64,000 nt of DNA from Filimonas zeae (GTDB lineage: Bacteria > Bacteroidota > Bacteroidia > Chitinophagales > Chitinophagaceae): positions 186,001 to 250,000 of the forward strand of contig NZ_BMIB01000003.1 in the NCBI RefSeq assembly GCF_014641615.1. Reading direction: 5' to 3'. The notes under the pieces are model-generated. The model had not been told where the DNA came from and made no database searches. It worked only from the letters and a program-made list of their open reading frames with translations. Within the stretch, counting starts at the first letter, position 1. Each line of letters starts with the position of its first letter. Below are positions 18,060-27,239 of the stretch, in pieces. Position numbers and translations under genes: made by a program.

Positions 18060-19133
18060 GTGGGTAATCTGACTATTCTAATCACAGGAGGCTGTGGTTT
18101 TATCGGTTCTAATCTGGCTGTGCTGTTAAAAAGAAAGTATACAAACTATACTATTGTATGTGTTGACAATCTGAAAAGAAGGGGTTCTGAGTTAAATATT
18201 CCGAGGCTTACCAGCGAGGGCATTGTTTTTATACATGGCGATGTGAGAAACATGGAAGATCTGGATTTACCCATGCGCCCGGATATTATAATTGATGCTG
18301 CGGCCGAGCCATCGGTATTGGCAGGGGCCGACGGCGCGCTCAGTTATGTGGTGAATACCAATCTCAATGGTACCGTACATCTGTTACGTTTTGCGGTACA
18401 GCATAAAGCAAAGCTGATATTTTTATCTACCAGCAGGGTATACCCCATTGCATACCTGGAAGCTATAAAATACCAGACAACAGATACACGGTTTGAACTG
18501 CTGCCGGTGCAGCTGCTGCCCGGTGTTACCCTCAAAGGCATTAGTGAGGCATTTTTGCTGGATAAAGCAAGATCAATATACGGTACCACCAAACTGGCGT
18601 CTGAACTGCTGCTGGCAGAGTATGAGGCTTTTTTAGGGCTGCAGTATGTGGTAAACCGTTGCGGGGTGGTGGCAGGCCCTTACCAGATGGGAAAGGTAGA
18701 CCAGGGGGTAATGGCCTTATGGGTAGCCAGGCATTACTGGAAAAAAGACGTATCGTACTTCGGCTATGGAGGAGAAGGAAAGCAGGTACGGGATATACTG
18801 CATATAGAAGACCTGTTTTGTTTAATAGATTATGAGATACATCATTTTGAGAAGGTAGATGGCCACACCTTTAATGTGGGAGGGGGGCGGCAGTGCAGTA
18901 TTTCGCTGAAAGAGCTTACTGCCATATGCGCTGCAGTTACCGGCAATACGGTAAAAGAACATGCGGTGGTGCAAAACCGGCAGGGGGATATTCCGCTCTA
19001 CCTGTCAGATAACACTAAAATACAACAGGCCACAGGTTGGAAACCCGTTAAAAACGTTCAACAGATTGTGGAAGATGTTTTTGAATGGATACGGGCAAAC
19101 GAATCTTTACTCAAGCCAATTCTTTGTCAATGA
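18060..19133 (+). CDS. NAD-dependent sugar epimerase/dehydratase (extended SDR)
   Basis: 357 aa from a GTG start; no closer ATG exists and the Rossmann motif ([10 protein letters not shown]) begins at residue 9, so the start is well supported. The extended SDR active-site pair is intact as YGTTK (Tyr174, Lys178). The overall pattern, including [20 protein letters not shown] and [11 protein letters not shown], resembles CDP-paratose/CDP-tyvelose 2-epimerase-like enzymes. It probably changes a nucleotide sugar used by the downstream glycosyltransferases. Its stop overlaps the next gene's ATG by 4 bp. Substrate is inferred only from family resemblance. Confidence 0.88.
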   Translation: MGNLTILITGGCGFIGSNLAVLLKRKYTNYTIVCVDNLKRRGSELNIPRLTSEGIVFIHGDVRNMEDLDLPMRPDIIIDAAAEPSVLAGADGALSYVVNTNLNGTVHLLRFAVQHKAKLIFLSTSRVYPIAYLEAIKYQTTDTRFELLPVQLLPGVTLKGISEAFLLDKARSIYGTTKLASELLLAEYEAFLGLQYVVNRCGVVAGPYQMGKVDQGVMALWVARHYWKKDVSYFGYGGEGKQVRDILHIEDLFCLIDYEIHHFEKVDGHTFNVGGGRQCSISLKELTAICAAVTGNTVKEHAVVQNRQGDIPLYLSDNTKIQQATGWKPVKNVQQIVEDVFEWIRANESLLKPILCQ

Positions 19134-20203
19134 ATATAGCCATCATTACCGGCTCGCACGGATTAATAGGAAGCGAGAGCGTACGCTTTTTTGCGGATAA
19201 AATGGATTTGATTATAGGGATAGACAATAACCAGCGTGCTTATTTTTTTGGAGAAGAAGCTTCTACGTTGTGGAATAAGCAGGTGCTGGAAACGCAGTAC
19301 GGGCATTATAAATACTGCAACGAAGACATCCGCAACTATGCTGCACTGGAACTGTTGTTTAAAGAATATCAGAAAGATATACGGCTGATTGTACATACTG
19401 CTGCACAGCCCAGTCACGATTGGGCAGCCCGGGAGCCGATAACAGATTTTACCATTAATTCAAACGGTACTTTAAACCTGCTGGAGTTAACCCGGTTGTA
19501 TTGCCCGCAGGCGGTGTTTGTTTTTACCTCTACCAATAAAGTATATGGCGATACACCCAATTACCTGCCGCTGGTTGAGCAGGAAAGCCGGTGGGAGATA
19601 GCGGAAACACACCCTTTTTATGCCCATGGTATTAACGAAACCATGAGTATTGACCAATCCAAACATTCGGTGTTTGGTGCTTCCAAAGTGGCGGCAGATG
19701 TAATGGTGCAGGAATACGGAAAGTACTTTCAGCTGAAGACAGCGGTATTCAGGGGCGGATGCTTAACCGGGCCTAACCATTCCGGCGCGCAACTGCACGG
19801 CTTTCTTTCTTATCTGATGAAATGTGCCTTTACCCGGCAGGAGTACAGCATATTTGGCTACAAAGGAAAACAGGTAAGGGATAATATACATGCCTGGGAT
19901 CTGGTAAATATGTTCTGGCATTTTTACAAGAATCCTAAATGCGGAGCGGTGTATAATGCCGGTGGTGGCCGCTACTCCAACTGCTCTATGCTGGAGGCTA
20001 TTACTATATGCGAAACCATTACGGGTAATAAAATGCGCTATCAGTATGTGGAGGCCAATCGCTCCGGCGATCATATTTGGTACATCAGTGATGTTTCCCG
20101 GTTTAAAGCTGATTATCCGGAGTGGAGCCATACCTGGTCGCTGGAGCAAACCCTTGTTCAGATTTTTGAAAACCTGCAATTGAGACAGCCCGTTCTTCCA
20201 TGA
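19130..20203 (+). CDS. SDR-family epimerase-like protein with Phe in place of the catalytic Tyr
   Basis: 357 aa when started at the ATG at 19130, which overlaps the previous stop (ATGA) and puts the Rossmann motif ([10 protein letters not shown]) at residue 7; an upstream in-frame ATG at 19085 is less likely. Resembles CDP-paratose 2-epimerase-like proteins ([32 protein letters not shown]). The usual YxxxK pair reads VFGASK, so Tyr is replaced by Phe182 while Lys186 is kept. The protein may use a different acid/base residue, or may have a structural role beside the intact paralogue. Same operon as the next glycosyltransferase. Confidence 0.88.
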   Translation: MNIAIITGSHGLIGSESVRFFADKMDLIIGIDNNQRAYFFGEEASTLWNKQVLETQYGHYKYCNEDIRNYAALELLFKEYQKDIRLIVHTAAQPSHDWAAREPITDFTINSNGTLNLLELTRLYCPQAVFVFTSTNKVYGDTPNYLPLVEQESRWEIAETHPFYAHGINETMSIDQSKHSVFGASKVAADVMVQEYGKYFQLKTAVFRGGCLTGPNHSGAQLHGFLSYLMKCAFTRQEYSIFGYKGKQVRDNIHAWDLVNMFWHFYKNPKCGAVYNAGGGRYSNCSMLEAITICETITGNKMRYQYVEANRSGDHIWYISDVSRFKADYPEWSHTWSLEQTLVQIFENLQLRQPVLP

Positions 20204-20940
20204 AATTAAGTATTGTTATTCCTGCTTTTAACGAGGCGCAGAACTTACCGGAAACCATTCATGCTTTTTATATGGCACTGAGGGAAAACCGGATTGAACA
20301 TGAAATTCTGATTGTAAACGATAACTCCACCGATGATACGGAAGCCGTAATTCAACACCTGCAGCAGGAGATTCCCACACTGCATACTGTGTTTAATAAC
20401 CCACCTAAGAATGGGTTTGGCTATGCCATACGCAAAGGGCTGGAACATTTTACAGGCGATTGTGTAGTGCTGGTAATGGCAGATATGAGTGATTCGCCAG
20501 CCGATCTGGTAAGGTATTATCAAACCTTTGTGGCCCTGCAGGTAGACTGTGTTTTTGGCAACCGCTTTATGGTAAAGGGCAGTGTTACCAGGTACCCGCG
20601 TAAAAAACTGATACTGAACCGTGTGGTAAATAACCTGATTGCCTTGTTGTTCCGGATCCGGTATTATGATTGCACCAACGCCTTTAAACTCTACTCAAAA
20701 CATACCATTGAGGGCTTAAAGCCTTTTTTATCGCCCCACTTTAATATTACCGTAGAGCTACCGCTGAAAGCGGTGGTACGCGGGTATACCTATGCTATTG
20801 TACCCAATACCTGGCGGGGAAGAAAGTTTGGTACCTCCAACCTTAAAATTCGTGAAATGGGTAGCAGGTACTTTTTTATTCTGCTGTACTGTTTAATAGA
20901 AAAGTTTTTTAGCCGGGGTGACTTTAAAAAGAAATGGTAA
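20200..20940 (+). CDS. Family 2 glycosyltransferase (polyprenyl-phosphate sugar synthase-like)
   Basis: 246 aa. The N-terminal GT-A fold signature ([18 protein letters not shown]) is followed by NDNSTDDT and the metal-binding region MADMSDSP (residues about 90-97). The length and pattern match dolichol-phosphate mannose synthase-like GT2 enzymes, which move a sugar from a nucleotide donor to a polyprenyl phosphate at the inner membrane. No C-terminal membrane domain is present. The ATG overlaps the preceding stop by 4 bp, tying it to the two SDR genes. Confidence 0.9.
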   Translation: MKLSIVIPAFNEAQNLPETIHAFYMALRENRIEHEILIVNDNSTDDTEAVIQHLQQEIPTLHTVFNNPPKNGFGYAIRKGLEHFTGDCVVLVMADMSDSPADLVRYYQTFVALQVDCVFGNRFMVKGSVTRYPRKKLILNRVVNNLIALLFRIRYYDCTNAFKLYSKHTIEGLKPFLSPHFNITVELPLKAVVRGYTYAIVPNTWRGRKFGTSNLKIREMGSRYFFILLYCLIEKFFSRGDFKKKW

Positions 20941-20969
20941 TACCCAACACCTTTAGAAACGTTTAAATA

Positions 20970-22259
20970 ATGAACATGAAAAAGAACCTGCCGCCAACAG
21001 CGGCTGCTACTGAAAAGGGCAGTATATGGAATCTGGTTTTTCTGCTGCTGGCCATAATACCGGTGGTACTTCTTTTTAAGCTGGTGAACAGCCATGCGCT
21101 TAATATTCCTTACAACGACGACTGGGATGCCATACTGGGCTTTCTAAATACCTGGAAGCATGCAGATAATAAAATGGAACTGTTGTTTGCACAGCACAAC
21201 GAGCATAGAATACTGGCCTCAAAACTGATATATGTTGGCTGGTACATCCTTTTTCACAATATCAATATTCTCTCTGTTATATACATTGCCAATCTGCAAC
21301 TGCTGGTAATAGCGGCTATACTGGCTTATTTTTCAGGTAAAGTGCTGGATGTGCCATACTTTAAGGGACTGCTTGTTTTCGTTATTGCTTTATGTGTTTT
21401 TGATATAGCCAGTTACGATAATATTGGCTTTGCTATGGCGGGGTTACAGAACTATGGCGTAGTAATGCTTTTTTTGCTCAGCCTGTTTTTCTATAGCCTC
21501 AGAACCAAACGTAGAATAGAATTATTGCCGGCACTGTTGTTTCAGTTTATCTGTGCCTTTTCCAGCGGTAATGGCTTTATGGCGGGTATTGCACTGTTGC
21601 TGTATACCGTTTTTAGTAAAGACCGGTTGAATATGCTGGTATGTTTGGCTGGGTTTGCAATATTTACGGCCTGCTATTTTCTCACCTATCATTCCGTTTC
21701 CGGTAGTGTGGATATGAAAGCGAAGTCTGCCGGTATGTTTCTCTTTTATTTTCTGAAGCTGTCCGGCTCACATTTCAATTTTGAATATGGGGTTGCTATT
21801 GCAGTGGTATTATATGCTGTGCTGGGGGCAAGTCTTTTTTATCAATTTAAGCAGGCTGATATTGACAGAATACTGCCCTTTCTGTGTCTGTTGCTTTTTA
21901 CAGGTATGTCTATGGCTGCCACGGCATTGCTGAGGTCTGGCCAGGCACATATTTTCGATAGTGAATCTATAAGTAGCCGTTACCTGATTTATTCCCAGCT
22001 ACTGGCCATTGTTGTGTTTGTAATGCTGGTGTTCCGCTTTCAGCATCACAAACAAAGCTGGATAGCTATTGCCATCTGTACTTTGTTTTTTATAAAGGCG
22101 TACCGGGCTAACTACAGTTACGGTGCAGAAGCACTGGCAGCCAGGAATAACAGATTAAGCCTTACCGACTTTGTATACCCCGATAAAAAGCACGCCCGCG
22201 AAGTAGCTGCGAAAGCCTGTAAAAATGAAATTTACTGTATTGAGGAAAACAGACCTTAA
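20970..22259 (+). CDS. Multi-pass membrane protein, GT-C glycosyltransferase-like
   Basis: 429 aa with about ten predicted membrane segments. After the first segment comes a loop with PYNDDWDAI (about residues 46-54) and further on AQHNEH; acidic residues in the first external loop are the mark of GT-C enzymes that use lipid-linked sugars. No named family could be assigned. It lies 29 bp after the GT2 gene, which may make its lipid-linked donor. It ends 3 bp before a convergent gene. The GT-C idea is inference from topology and context. Confidence 0.75.
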   Translation: MNMKKNLPPTAAATEKGSIWNLVFLLLAIIPVVLLFKLVNSHALNIPYNDDWDAILGFLNTWKHADNKMELLFAQHNEHRILASKLIYVGWYILFHNINILSVIYIANLQLLVIAAILAYFSGKVLDVPYFKGLLVFVIALCVFDIASYDNIGFAMAGLQNYGVVMLFLLSLFFYSLRTKRRIELLPALLFQFICAFSSGNGFMAGIALLLYTVFSKDRLNMLVCLAGFAIFTACYFLTYHSVSGSVDMKAKSAGMFLFYFLKLSGSHFNFEYGVAIAVVLYAVLGASLFYQFKQADIDRILPFLCLLLFTGMSMAATALLRSGQAHIFDSESISSRYLIYSQLLAIVVFVMLVFRFQHHKQSWIAIAICTLFFIKAYRANYSYGAEALAARNNRLSLTDFVYPDKKHAREVAAKACKNEIYCIEENRP

Positions 22260-22262
22260 GCG

Positions 22263-22940
22263 TTAGTGGCTCAGATTGTATGCTGTTGTTAAAAGAATAT
22301 CTATTTTACTGGTATCAGATAGCTCGTAAACAATGTACGATGATTGGGTGCTGGTTGCTCCTGATGTGCTATCAGGCGTGTCCTGGTCTGTTTCTGCTAT
22401 CGGGCGACCAATGAAGCATAATTTCCCGTCACTTCCCATAGGTTGAAGTGCTATAGCTTCCTGAATAGCCTGAGAGAAAATCTTTTTTATTTGTCCGTTA
22501 CCAATTCTGATGATATCAAAGTTGTCCCTGCCGCTTCCGTAAAGAAAGCCGAATAGTAGCAGGTAAGTATATTGATGGTGTTTATAAGCATAAATCCGTT
22601 TTGAGGCAACAGCATTGGGCTGAGTAAAAGAGGAATCAATATAATCCCATACATCCGCGCAGGTAAAAGACTGTTCCGGCAAACCGGAAATGCGAAGCCG
22701 TATGCGGGAAAACTGCCCCGGATCTCCCGCTACAGGAGGTGATTGCAGCGCAAGGGAATCTTTTACGCCATCATTGTTGAAGTCGGTAATAATGGTTTCT
22801 ACAGTTGTTTCGGCAGATGAACCAGGCTTACCCGCAATTGCTGTTGCTGAATCCGGGGTTTTCTGATGGACGGCATCGGCAGAGCTGTTATTACAGCTGA
22901 TAATAAAAAAGGGAATCAGAATAAAAAGGGTTGATTTCAT
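22263..22940 (-). CDS. Lipoprotein with a calcium-loop-like motif, function unknown
   Basis: 225 aa. Signal peptide with lipobox (FIISC, Cys near residue 16) then an Asn/Ser/Ala-rich tether. At about residues 52-62 the sequence DFNNDGVKDSL matches the DxNxDGxxD loop found in EF-hand, dockerin and FG-GAP calcium sites. The rest has no recognised family. It ends 3 bp from the convergent membrane-protein gene and starts 24 bp after the ABC permease gene on the same strand, so the two may be cotranscribed. Confidence 0.75.
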   Translation of the reverse strand: MKSTLFILIPFFIISCNNSSADAVHQKTPDSATAIAGKPGSSAETTVETIITDFNNDGVKDSLALQSPPVAGDPGQFSRIRLRISGLPEQSFTCADVWDYIDSSFTQPNAVASKRIYAYKHHQYTYLLLFGFLYGSGRDNFDIIRIGNGQIKKIFSQAIQEAIALQPMGSDGKLCFIGRPIAETDQDTPDSTSGATSTQSSYIVYELSDTSKIDILLTTAYNLSH

Positions 22941-22964
22941 GCCGGTAAAGATAGAAATAACCGT

Positions 22965-25340
22965 TTATTGATTTCTTAAAGTCTGCACCGGATTAACCAT
23001 GGCTGCTTTTAACGATTGAAAGCTGGTGGTTAGCAGGGCTATCAGCATTACTGCCAGGCCGGTAAACAAAAAGATATCCGGCTGAATGGTGATGCGATAG
23101 GCGAAACTGTTTAACCAGCTGTTCATAAGCCAGGCAGAAACGGGAAAGGCTATACAGGCTGCTATAAACACCAGACGCAGAAAATCTTTGGAAAGCAGAT
23201 ATACTACGTTGGTAACGGAAGCGCCCACTACTTTTCTTACACCAATTTCTTTCCGGCGCTTTTGCGCGGTAAAAGCAGTAAGCCCTGCCAGGCCCAGGCA
23301 GGAAATAAACACCGCCAATACTGCAAAATAGCGCGCCAGTACCGATACCCGTTTTTCCGAAGCATACAATGCCTGATACTCTTCATCAAGATACCGGTAG
23401 TCGAAGGCGAGGCCGGGTGCAAATCGTTCGTATAACTGTTTTATCTGTGCCAGTACCTGTTTATCGCTGCCGGGTTGTATTTTAACCATAATGTTAGGTA
23501 GTACAGGATATTGCTGAAAAAAGCAGGGAGCTACCTTTTGGTAAAGCGATTCAAAATGAAAATCTTCTGCAATACCGATAATCTGTTTATGGCGGTTCCA
23601 GAAAGAAATGGTTTTGCCCAGCGGGTTTACAAGGCCCATGCGTTGAATGGCAGATTCGTTTAAAATAATTTCAGATTCTGCCTGTTTACCGGTAGAGAAG
23701 TACCGGCCCTCTTTTAGCCGTATGCCCATGGTTTGTAAAAAGCCTTCACCCACTTCCAGGTTGGCAAAAGATATATCTTGTGCGGGTGCTTTTCCGGGCC
23801 ATTCCAGCCCGCCTATGCCACCATGATCGCCGGTAAGGTTGTGGTAATAGCTGGATGCCTGTGTTACACCGGCTACCGTGCCCAGTTCGCTTATAAATTG
23901 TTGTGCCCGGCTGAGTATAGCAGCATCTTCTGTAAGCGGAATTTCAAAATGTATGATATGAGCCCGGTTATACCCCAGATTTTTAGATTGTATATAATCC
24001 AGCTGGCGGTATATAACCAGCACGGCTACTATAAAGCCAACAGAAAGGGTAAATTGAAATACAACCAATGCTTTTCTGATGTTCAGTTCTGAGGCAGAGG
24101 TGGATAACGCCCCTTTTAATACTGCGGCAGAGCGGAACCCTGATATATACACGGCCGGGTAACTGCCGGCCAGGAGACCTGTAAGCAGCGTGATAAGTAC
24201 AATAACTGATAACAGGCCGGGATAGGGTTGAAGGGCCAGTGTTTTACCTGTGATATTATTGAACACGGGTAAAAACAAGGCTACCAGTACAAGCGCCACT
24301 GCCAGTGCAGCCATACTGGCTAGTACCGATTCAGCAAGGTATTGCAGCATCAGCCTGGTACGGGATGCGCCCAGTGCTTTTTGAACACCTACTTCTCTGG
24401 CCCGGCTGGTGGCTTTGGCCGTAGATAGATTCATAAAGTTGATACAGGCTATTAACAATATAAAAATAGCAATGCCGGAGAATAGCTTTACATAGGCTAT
24501 TCTGCCGCCTGTTTGTTGCCCGTTACTGTAATGGCCATAGAGGTAGCCGGATGAAAACTTACGTAGAAATAAGGTGCCTGAATTGGGACCTGATTTAGCT
24601 GCCAGAAAATGCGTGAGCTTTTTATCGAGTGCCGCAACATCTGTATTTTCTTTTAACAGAATATAGGTACAGGGATCGCTGTTACCCCATTTCAATATAC
24701 CTGGTCTGTTTTGCACAAACAGGTCGTAGTTGAACAGTATATCAAAACGTTCAGTGGCATGGGCCGGGTTTTTACGGAATATGGCGGTGATTACATAGTT
24801 GCCCTGAAAATCATCCTGAGTCCATTCAATGGTTTTGCCCAGCGGATTACTGTTTTTAAAAAGTTTAGCTGCCAGCTCGTCCGACAGGGCTATTGCCTGT
24901 TTGTTACCAACAAACTGTTGAATATTACCCTGTATTACCGGACAGGTAAACAGCGAAAAAAAGTCTTTACTTACAAACTGCCCTTTTGCTTTCAGGTTAC
25001 TGCCGTTGATAGTGATAACACCCGGAGAGGAAAACCACGAAGCGGGTACCACGGTGGCAGCGCGTTCTATTTCAGGAAACTCTGTAGCCAGTGCGTTGCC
25101 CAGCAGGCCGGGCGTATTGGGGGTAGTTTCTATATCGTTTGCACCCGGCAGGTTTTGCATTACCTGGTACAACTGTGCATCATTAGCATTGTATTTATCC
25201 ATACCCCACTCATCTGCCGCCCATAACCATATAAGCAAAGCAGCCGAAAGCCCCACAGAAAGGCCTGCTATATTAAGCAGGGTAAACAGGCGATGGTTAA
25301 GCAGGTTACGCCAGGCAATTTTAAAGTAGTTAGCCAGCAT
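22965..25340 (-). CDS. ABC transporter permease of the MacB/FtsX type
   Basis: 791 aa from the ATG at 25340 (MLANYFKIAWRNLLNHR), the usual start for this family; an in-frame ATG at 25370 would add ten residues. The N-terminal membrane helix is followed by a periplasmic MacB-like domain at about 45-230, an FtsX segment at about 275-410 (STAKATSRAREVGVQKALGA), a second periplasmic domain and a second FtsX segment at about 660-785 (RRKEIGVRKVVGASVTNVV). Such two-module permeases of Bacteroidota are often encoded without an adjacent ATPase, as here. Substrate unknown; an envelope or peptide export role is possible. Confidence 0.93.
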   Translation of the reverse strand: MLANYFKIAWRNLLNHRLFTLLNIAGLSVGLSAALLIWLWAADEWGMDKYNANDAQLYQVMQNLPGANDIETTPNTPGLLGNALATEFPEIERAATVVPASWFSSPGVITINGSNLKAKGQFVSKDFFSLFTCPVIQGNIQQFVGNKQAIALSDELAAKLFKNSNPLGKTIEWTQDDFQGNYVITAIFRKNPAHATERFDILFNYDLFVQNRPGILKWGNSDPCTYILLKENTDVAALDKKLTHFLAAKSGPNSGTLFLRKFSSGYLYGHYSNGQQTGGRIAYVKLFSGIAIFILLIACINFMNLSTAKATSRAREVGVQKALGASRTRLMLQYLAESVLASMAALAVALVLVALFLPVFNNITGKTLALQPYPGLLSVIVLITLLTGLLAGSYPAVYISGFRSAAVLKGALSTSASELNIRKALVVFQFTLSVGFIVAVLVIYRQLDYIQSKNLGYNRAHIIHFEIPLTEDAAILSRAQQFISELGTVAGVTQASSYYHNLTGDHGGIGGLEWPGKAPAQDISFANLEVGEGFLQTMGIRLKEGRYFSTGKQAESEIILNESAIQRMGLVNPLGKTISFWNRHKQIIGIAEDFHFESLYQKVAPCFFQQYPVLPNIMVKIQPGSDKQVLAQIKQLYERFAPGLAFDYRYLDEEYQALYASEKRVSVLARYFAVLAVFISCLGLAGLTAFTAQKRRKEIGVRKVVGASVTNVVYLLSKDFLRLVFIAACIAFPVSAWLMNSWLNSFAYRITIQPDIFLFTGLAVMLIALLTTSFQSLKAAMVNPVQTLRNQ

Positions 25341-25431
25341 GGTATGTAATTGTAGTGAAAATAAGCTCAATAGCGGTGCCAGTTGTTTAACAGGTTGAAA
25401 ACAGATAGGTTAGGGGCTTATTGATGGCCTT

Positions 25432-25453
25432 AACTGTACGTAAACGTACAGTT
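25432..25453. promoter_or_regulatory. Perfect 10-bp inverted repeat, operator-like
   Basis: Arms AACTGTACGT and ACGTACAGTT are separated by AA. The site lies in the 238-bp divergent region between the permease gene (minus, start 25340) and the broken outer-membrane protein gene (plus, start 25579). The symmetry and position fit a dimeric repressor or activator site; no regulator gene adjoins it. Confidence 0.55.
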
Positions 25454-25578
25454 GCTGTTCTGTTTATGTAATAGATTTATCTGTTATGCCGGGTGTTTTA
25501 TTTATTGCTGCGGCTGTTTTGTCTTATTTGTTTTTACTGTTACATGGCAAACTGTTTTTTTGCCCCGGGGGGCTTTTT

Positions 25579-26151
25579 ATGCAAAAAATAATCTTGTTGC
25601 TGCTGTTGCTGTATGGCAATACGCTTTGTGCCCAATACTTTGGATTTGGGTTTAGAGGTGGTGCTAACATAAGCCGGTTTACAGATGGTGTTAACGGGTA
25701 TCAGTCAAACCTGGGAAATCATTATGGTACTATGACTTATTTCGGCATCAACCGCCACCTGGGCATACAGCTGGATATTCTGTATTCTAAGTAGGTGGCC
25801 GATTTGCGGGTGGGGGCTGTAAAGCTGCATGCGCAGTTTAGCTACATGACTTTTCCGGTAATGTTGAGGTATAAGCATGCTTCTGGCTTGTTTGTTAACG
25901 CGGGGCCACAGGTAAATCTGAAAATATCTCAGTCTGTAGAAAACGTAGGCATTCCTTTAAATGCTTCGGAAATTGAGTTTGCACTAACCGGAGGGTTGGG
26001 GTACCGGCATACAAGCGGCTTTGGTGTGGAGGCCAGGTTTGTAAAAGGGGTGAACAAACAGGCTATACGAACCGATACAGGACGGCCTGTAGGGTTTAGT
26101 CCCAATATTATTCAGCTATCGTTGTTTTGTCTGCTGTTGTTTGATAATTAG
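25579..26151 (+). pseudogene. Outer-membrane beta-barrel protein (porin-family type), interrupted by in-frame TAG
   Basis: The ATG at 25579 gives a signal peptide (LLLLLYGNTLCAQ) and the start of an outer-membrane barrel (GFRGGANISRFTDG, HLGIQLDILYSK). A TAG at 25792-25794 stops it after 71 residues. The same frame continues without break from 25795 to 26151 with matching barrel sequence (RVGAVKLHAQFSYMTFPVML, NAGPQVNLKIS, ALTGGLGY) to a normal stop. Together they would make about 189 residues, a normal length for this PF13568-like group. The TAG could derive from CAG by one change. It is a recent nonsense mutation, a sequencing error, or much less likely readthrough. Confidence 0.75.
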
Positions 26152-26183
26152 TGTTTTATCTTTGGGGTATTAGTGTATTACCC

Positions 26184-26867
26184 ATGAAAGACTTAAAAAA
26201 GGTAGCGGCAGTGGCCGCTGTGGAGTGGCTGGAGAAAGGAATGACAGTGGGCCTGGGTGCAGGTAAAACTATTGCTTATCTGATAGAGATTATTGAAGAG
26301 CAGCAGGAGCTGGCCCATTCACTTACTTTTTTATCTGCCTCCTCCGTTACTACAGACTTATTATTACAAAAGCAGCTTACCATGGGCAATGCCCGGGAGT
26401 ATGAGCGTGTAGATGTATACTTTGACAGTTGCGACCAGCTGGATCATCAGTTAAACGCCTGGAAGAGTGGTGGCGGAATACATACCGATGAAAAAATGCT
26501 GGCTGCTATGGCTGATGATTTTATACTGCTGGCAGATGCCGGTAAGCTGATGCCTGTACTTACACCTGATTATCCGCTTGTGTTAGAGGTAATTCCTGAA
26601 GCTGCACGTAAGGTGATGGCTGTTATTCAAAAACAATTTCCCGGTGCGGCAGTGGGTTTTAGGGAAGAGCTGCAGCAGCCCGTTACTACACACAGAAACA
26701 ATTATCTGGTAGAAGTACGTTTTAATACATTGCCCTATTTGCAGGAACTGAATCTGCTGAAAATGCTGCCAGGTGTACTGGAGCATTCGCTGTTTTACCG
26801 CATGGCTTCCAAAGCCATTGTTGCCGGTTATTCTGGTACTGATATTCTATTTGCACCACGTTCCTGA
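26184..26867 (+). CDS. rpiA: Ribose-5-phosphate isomerase A, divergent
   Basis: 227 aa from the ATG at 26184. RpiA interconverts ribose-5-phosphate and ribulose-5-phosphate in the pentose phosphate pathway. The phosphate-binding loop reads VGLGAGKT instead of the usual GxGTGST. The DGADE motif is changed to DSCDQ, keeping both Asp residues. The catalytic Lys and Glu are present in WKSGGGIHTDEKM. Length agrees with the family (about 220-230). The loop changes are unusual enough that a second, more typical rpiA may exist elsewhere and this copy may have shifted substrate. Confidence 0.8.
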   Translation: MKDLKKVAAVAAVEWLEKGMTVGLGAGKTIAYLIEIIEEQQELAHSLTFLSASSVTTDLLLQKQLTMGNAREYERVDVYFDSCDQLDHQLNAWKSGGGIHTDEKMLAAMADDFILLADAGKLMPVLTPDYPLVLEVIPEAARKVMAVIQKQFPGAAVGFREELQQPVTTHRNNYLVEVRFNTLPYLQELNLLKMLPGVLEHSLFYRMASKAIVAGYSGTDILFAPRS

Positions 26868-27239
26868 GTGTTTTTTCCGCGGGGGAGCGTACATGGCCTC
26901 ATAGTATGAACGCAGCTGGCACCGTGAAAAAAACACAACAAACGGTGAAAAAACAGAAAGTTTTCAAATTTACCTTGTGGCTGTTATCTGATAAGGATAA
27001 CTTATTAACTACCGGCTTTTATAGGCAAACACGTAAATATAAGCAGTGGGTGTATTGGTACGCCTACTGCTTTTTGTGTTTGGTGTAATCCTTTGTGGGT
27101 AAGGTTTTTAAAAGTTAAAAGTATTTTAAAAATAATAAAATAATCCATCATTATAAGCGAATGTGTCATTGTTGGGCGGATGGCATCACCCCTAATTTAG
27201 CAGCAGATTATCTAACGGGTCTCTAAATTAGTTTGCAAT
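26868..27239. other. 372-bp intergenic stretch before the first SusC gene
   Basis: AT-rich, especially 27100-27150. It holds a 60-codon open frame (26906-27088) with no recognisable domain or ribosome site, which is probably not a gene. TTAGTTTG at 27228-27235 differs by one base from the TAnnTTTG -7 pattern but lies too close to the susC start to be convincing. No terminator hairpin or RNA gene was seen. Confidence 0.5.

Noticed and set aside
25560..25575. GCCCCGGGGGGC followed by TTTTT as a terminator
   Set aside because: The stem would be only four pairs with a four-base loop and sits directly before the ATG at 25579; too weak to call.
25792..25794. Programmed TAG readthrough in the outer-membrane gene
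   Set aside because: No downstream structure or context typical of readthrough was seen; a mutation or sequencing error is simpler.
26906..27088. 60-codon open frame before susC
   Set aside because: No ribosome site, no domain, and unusual Trp/Tyr/Lys composition; more likely leader DNA.
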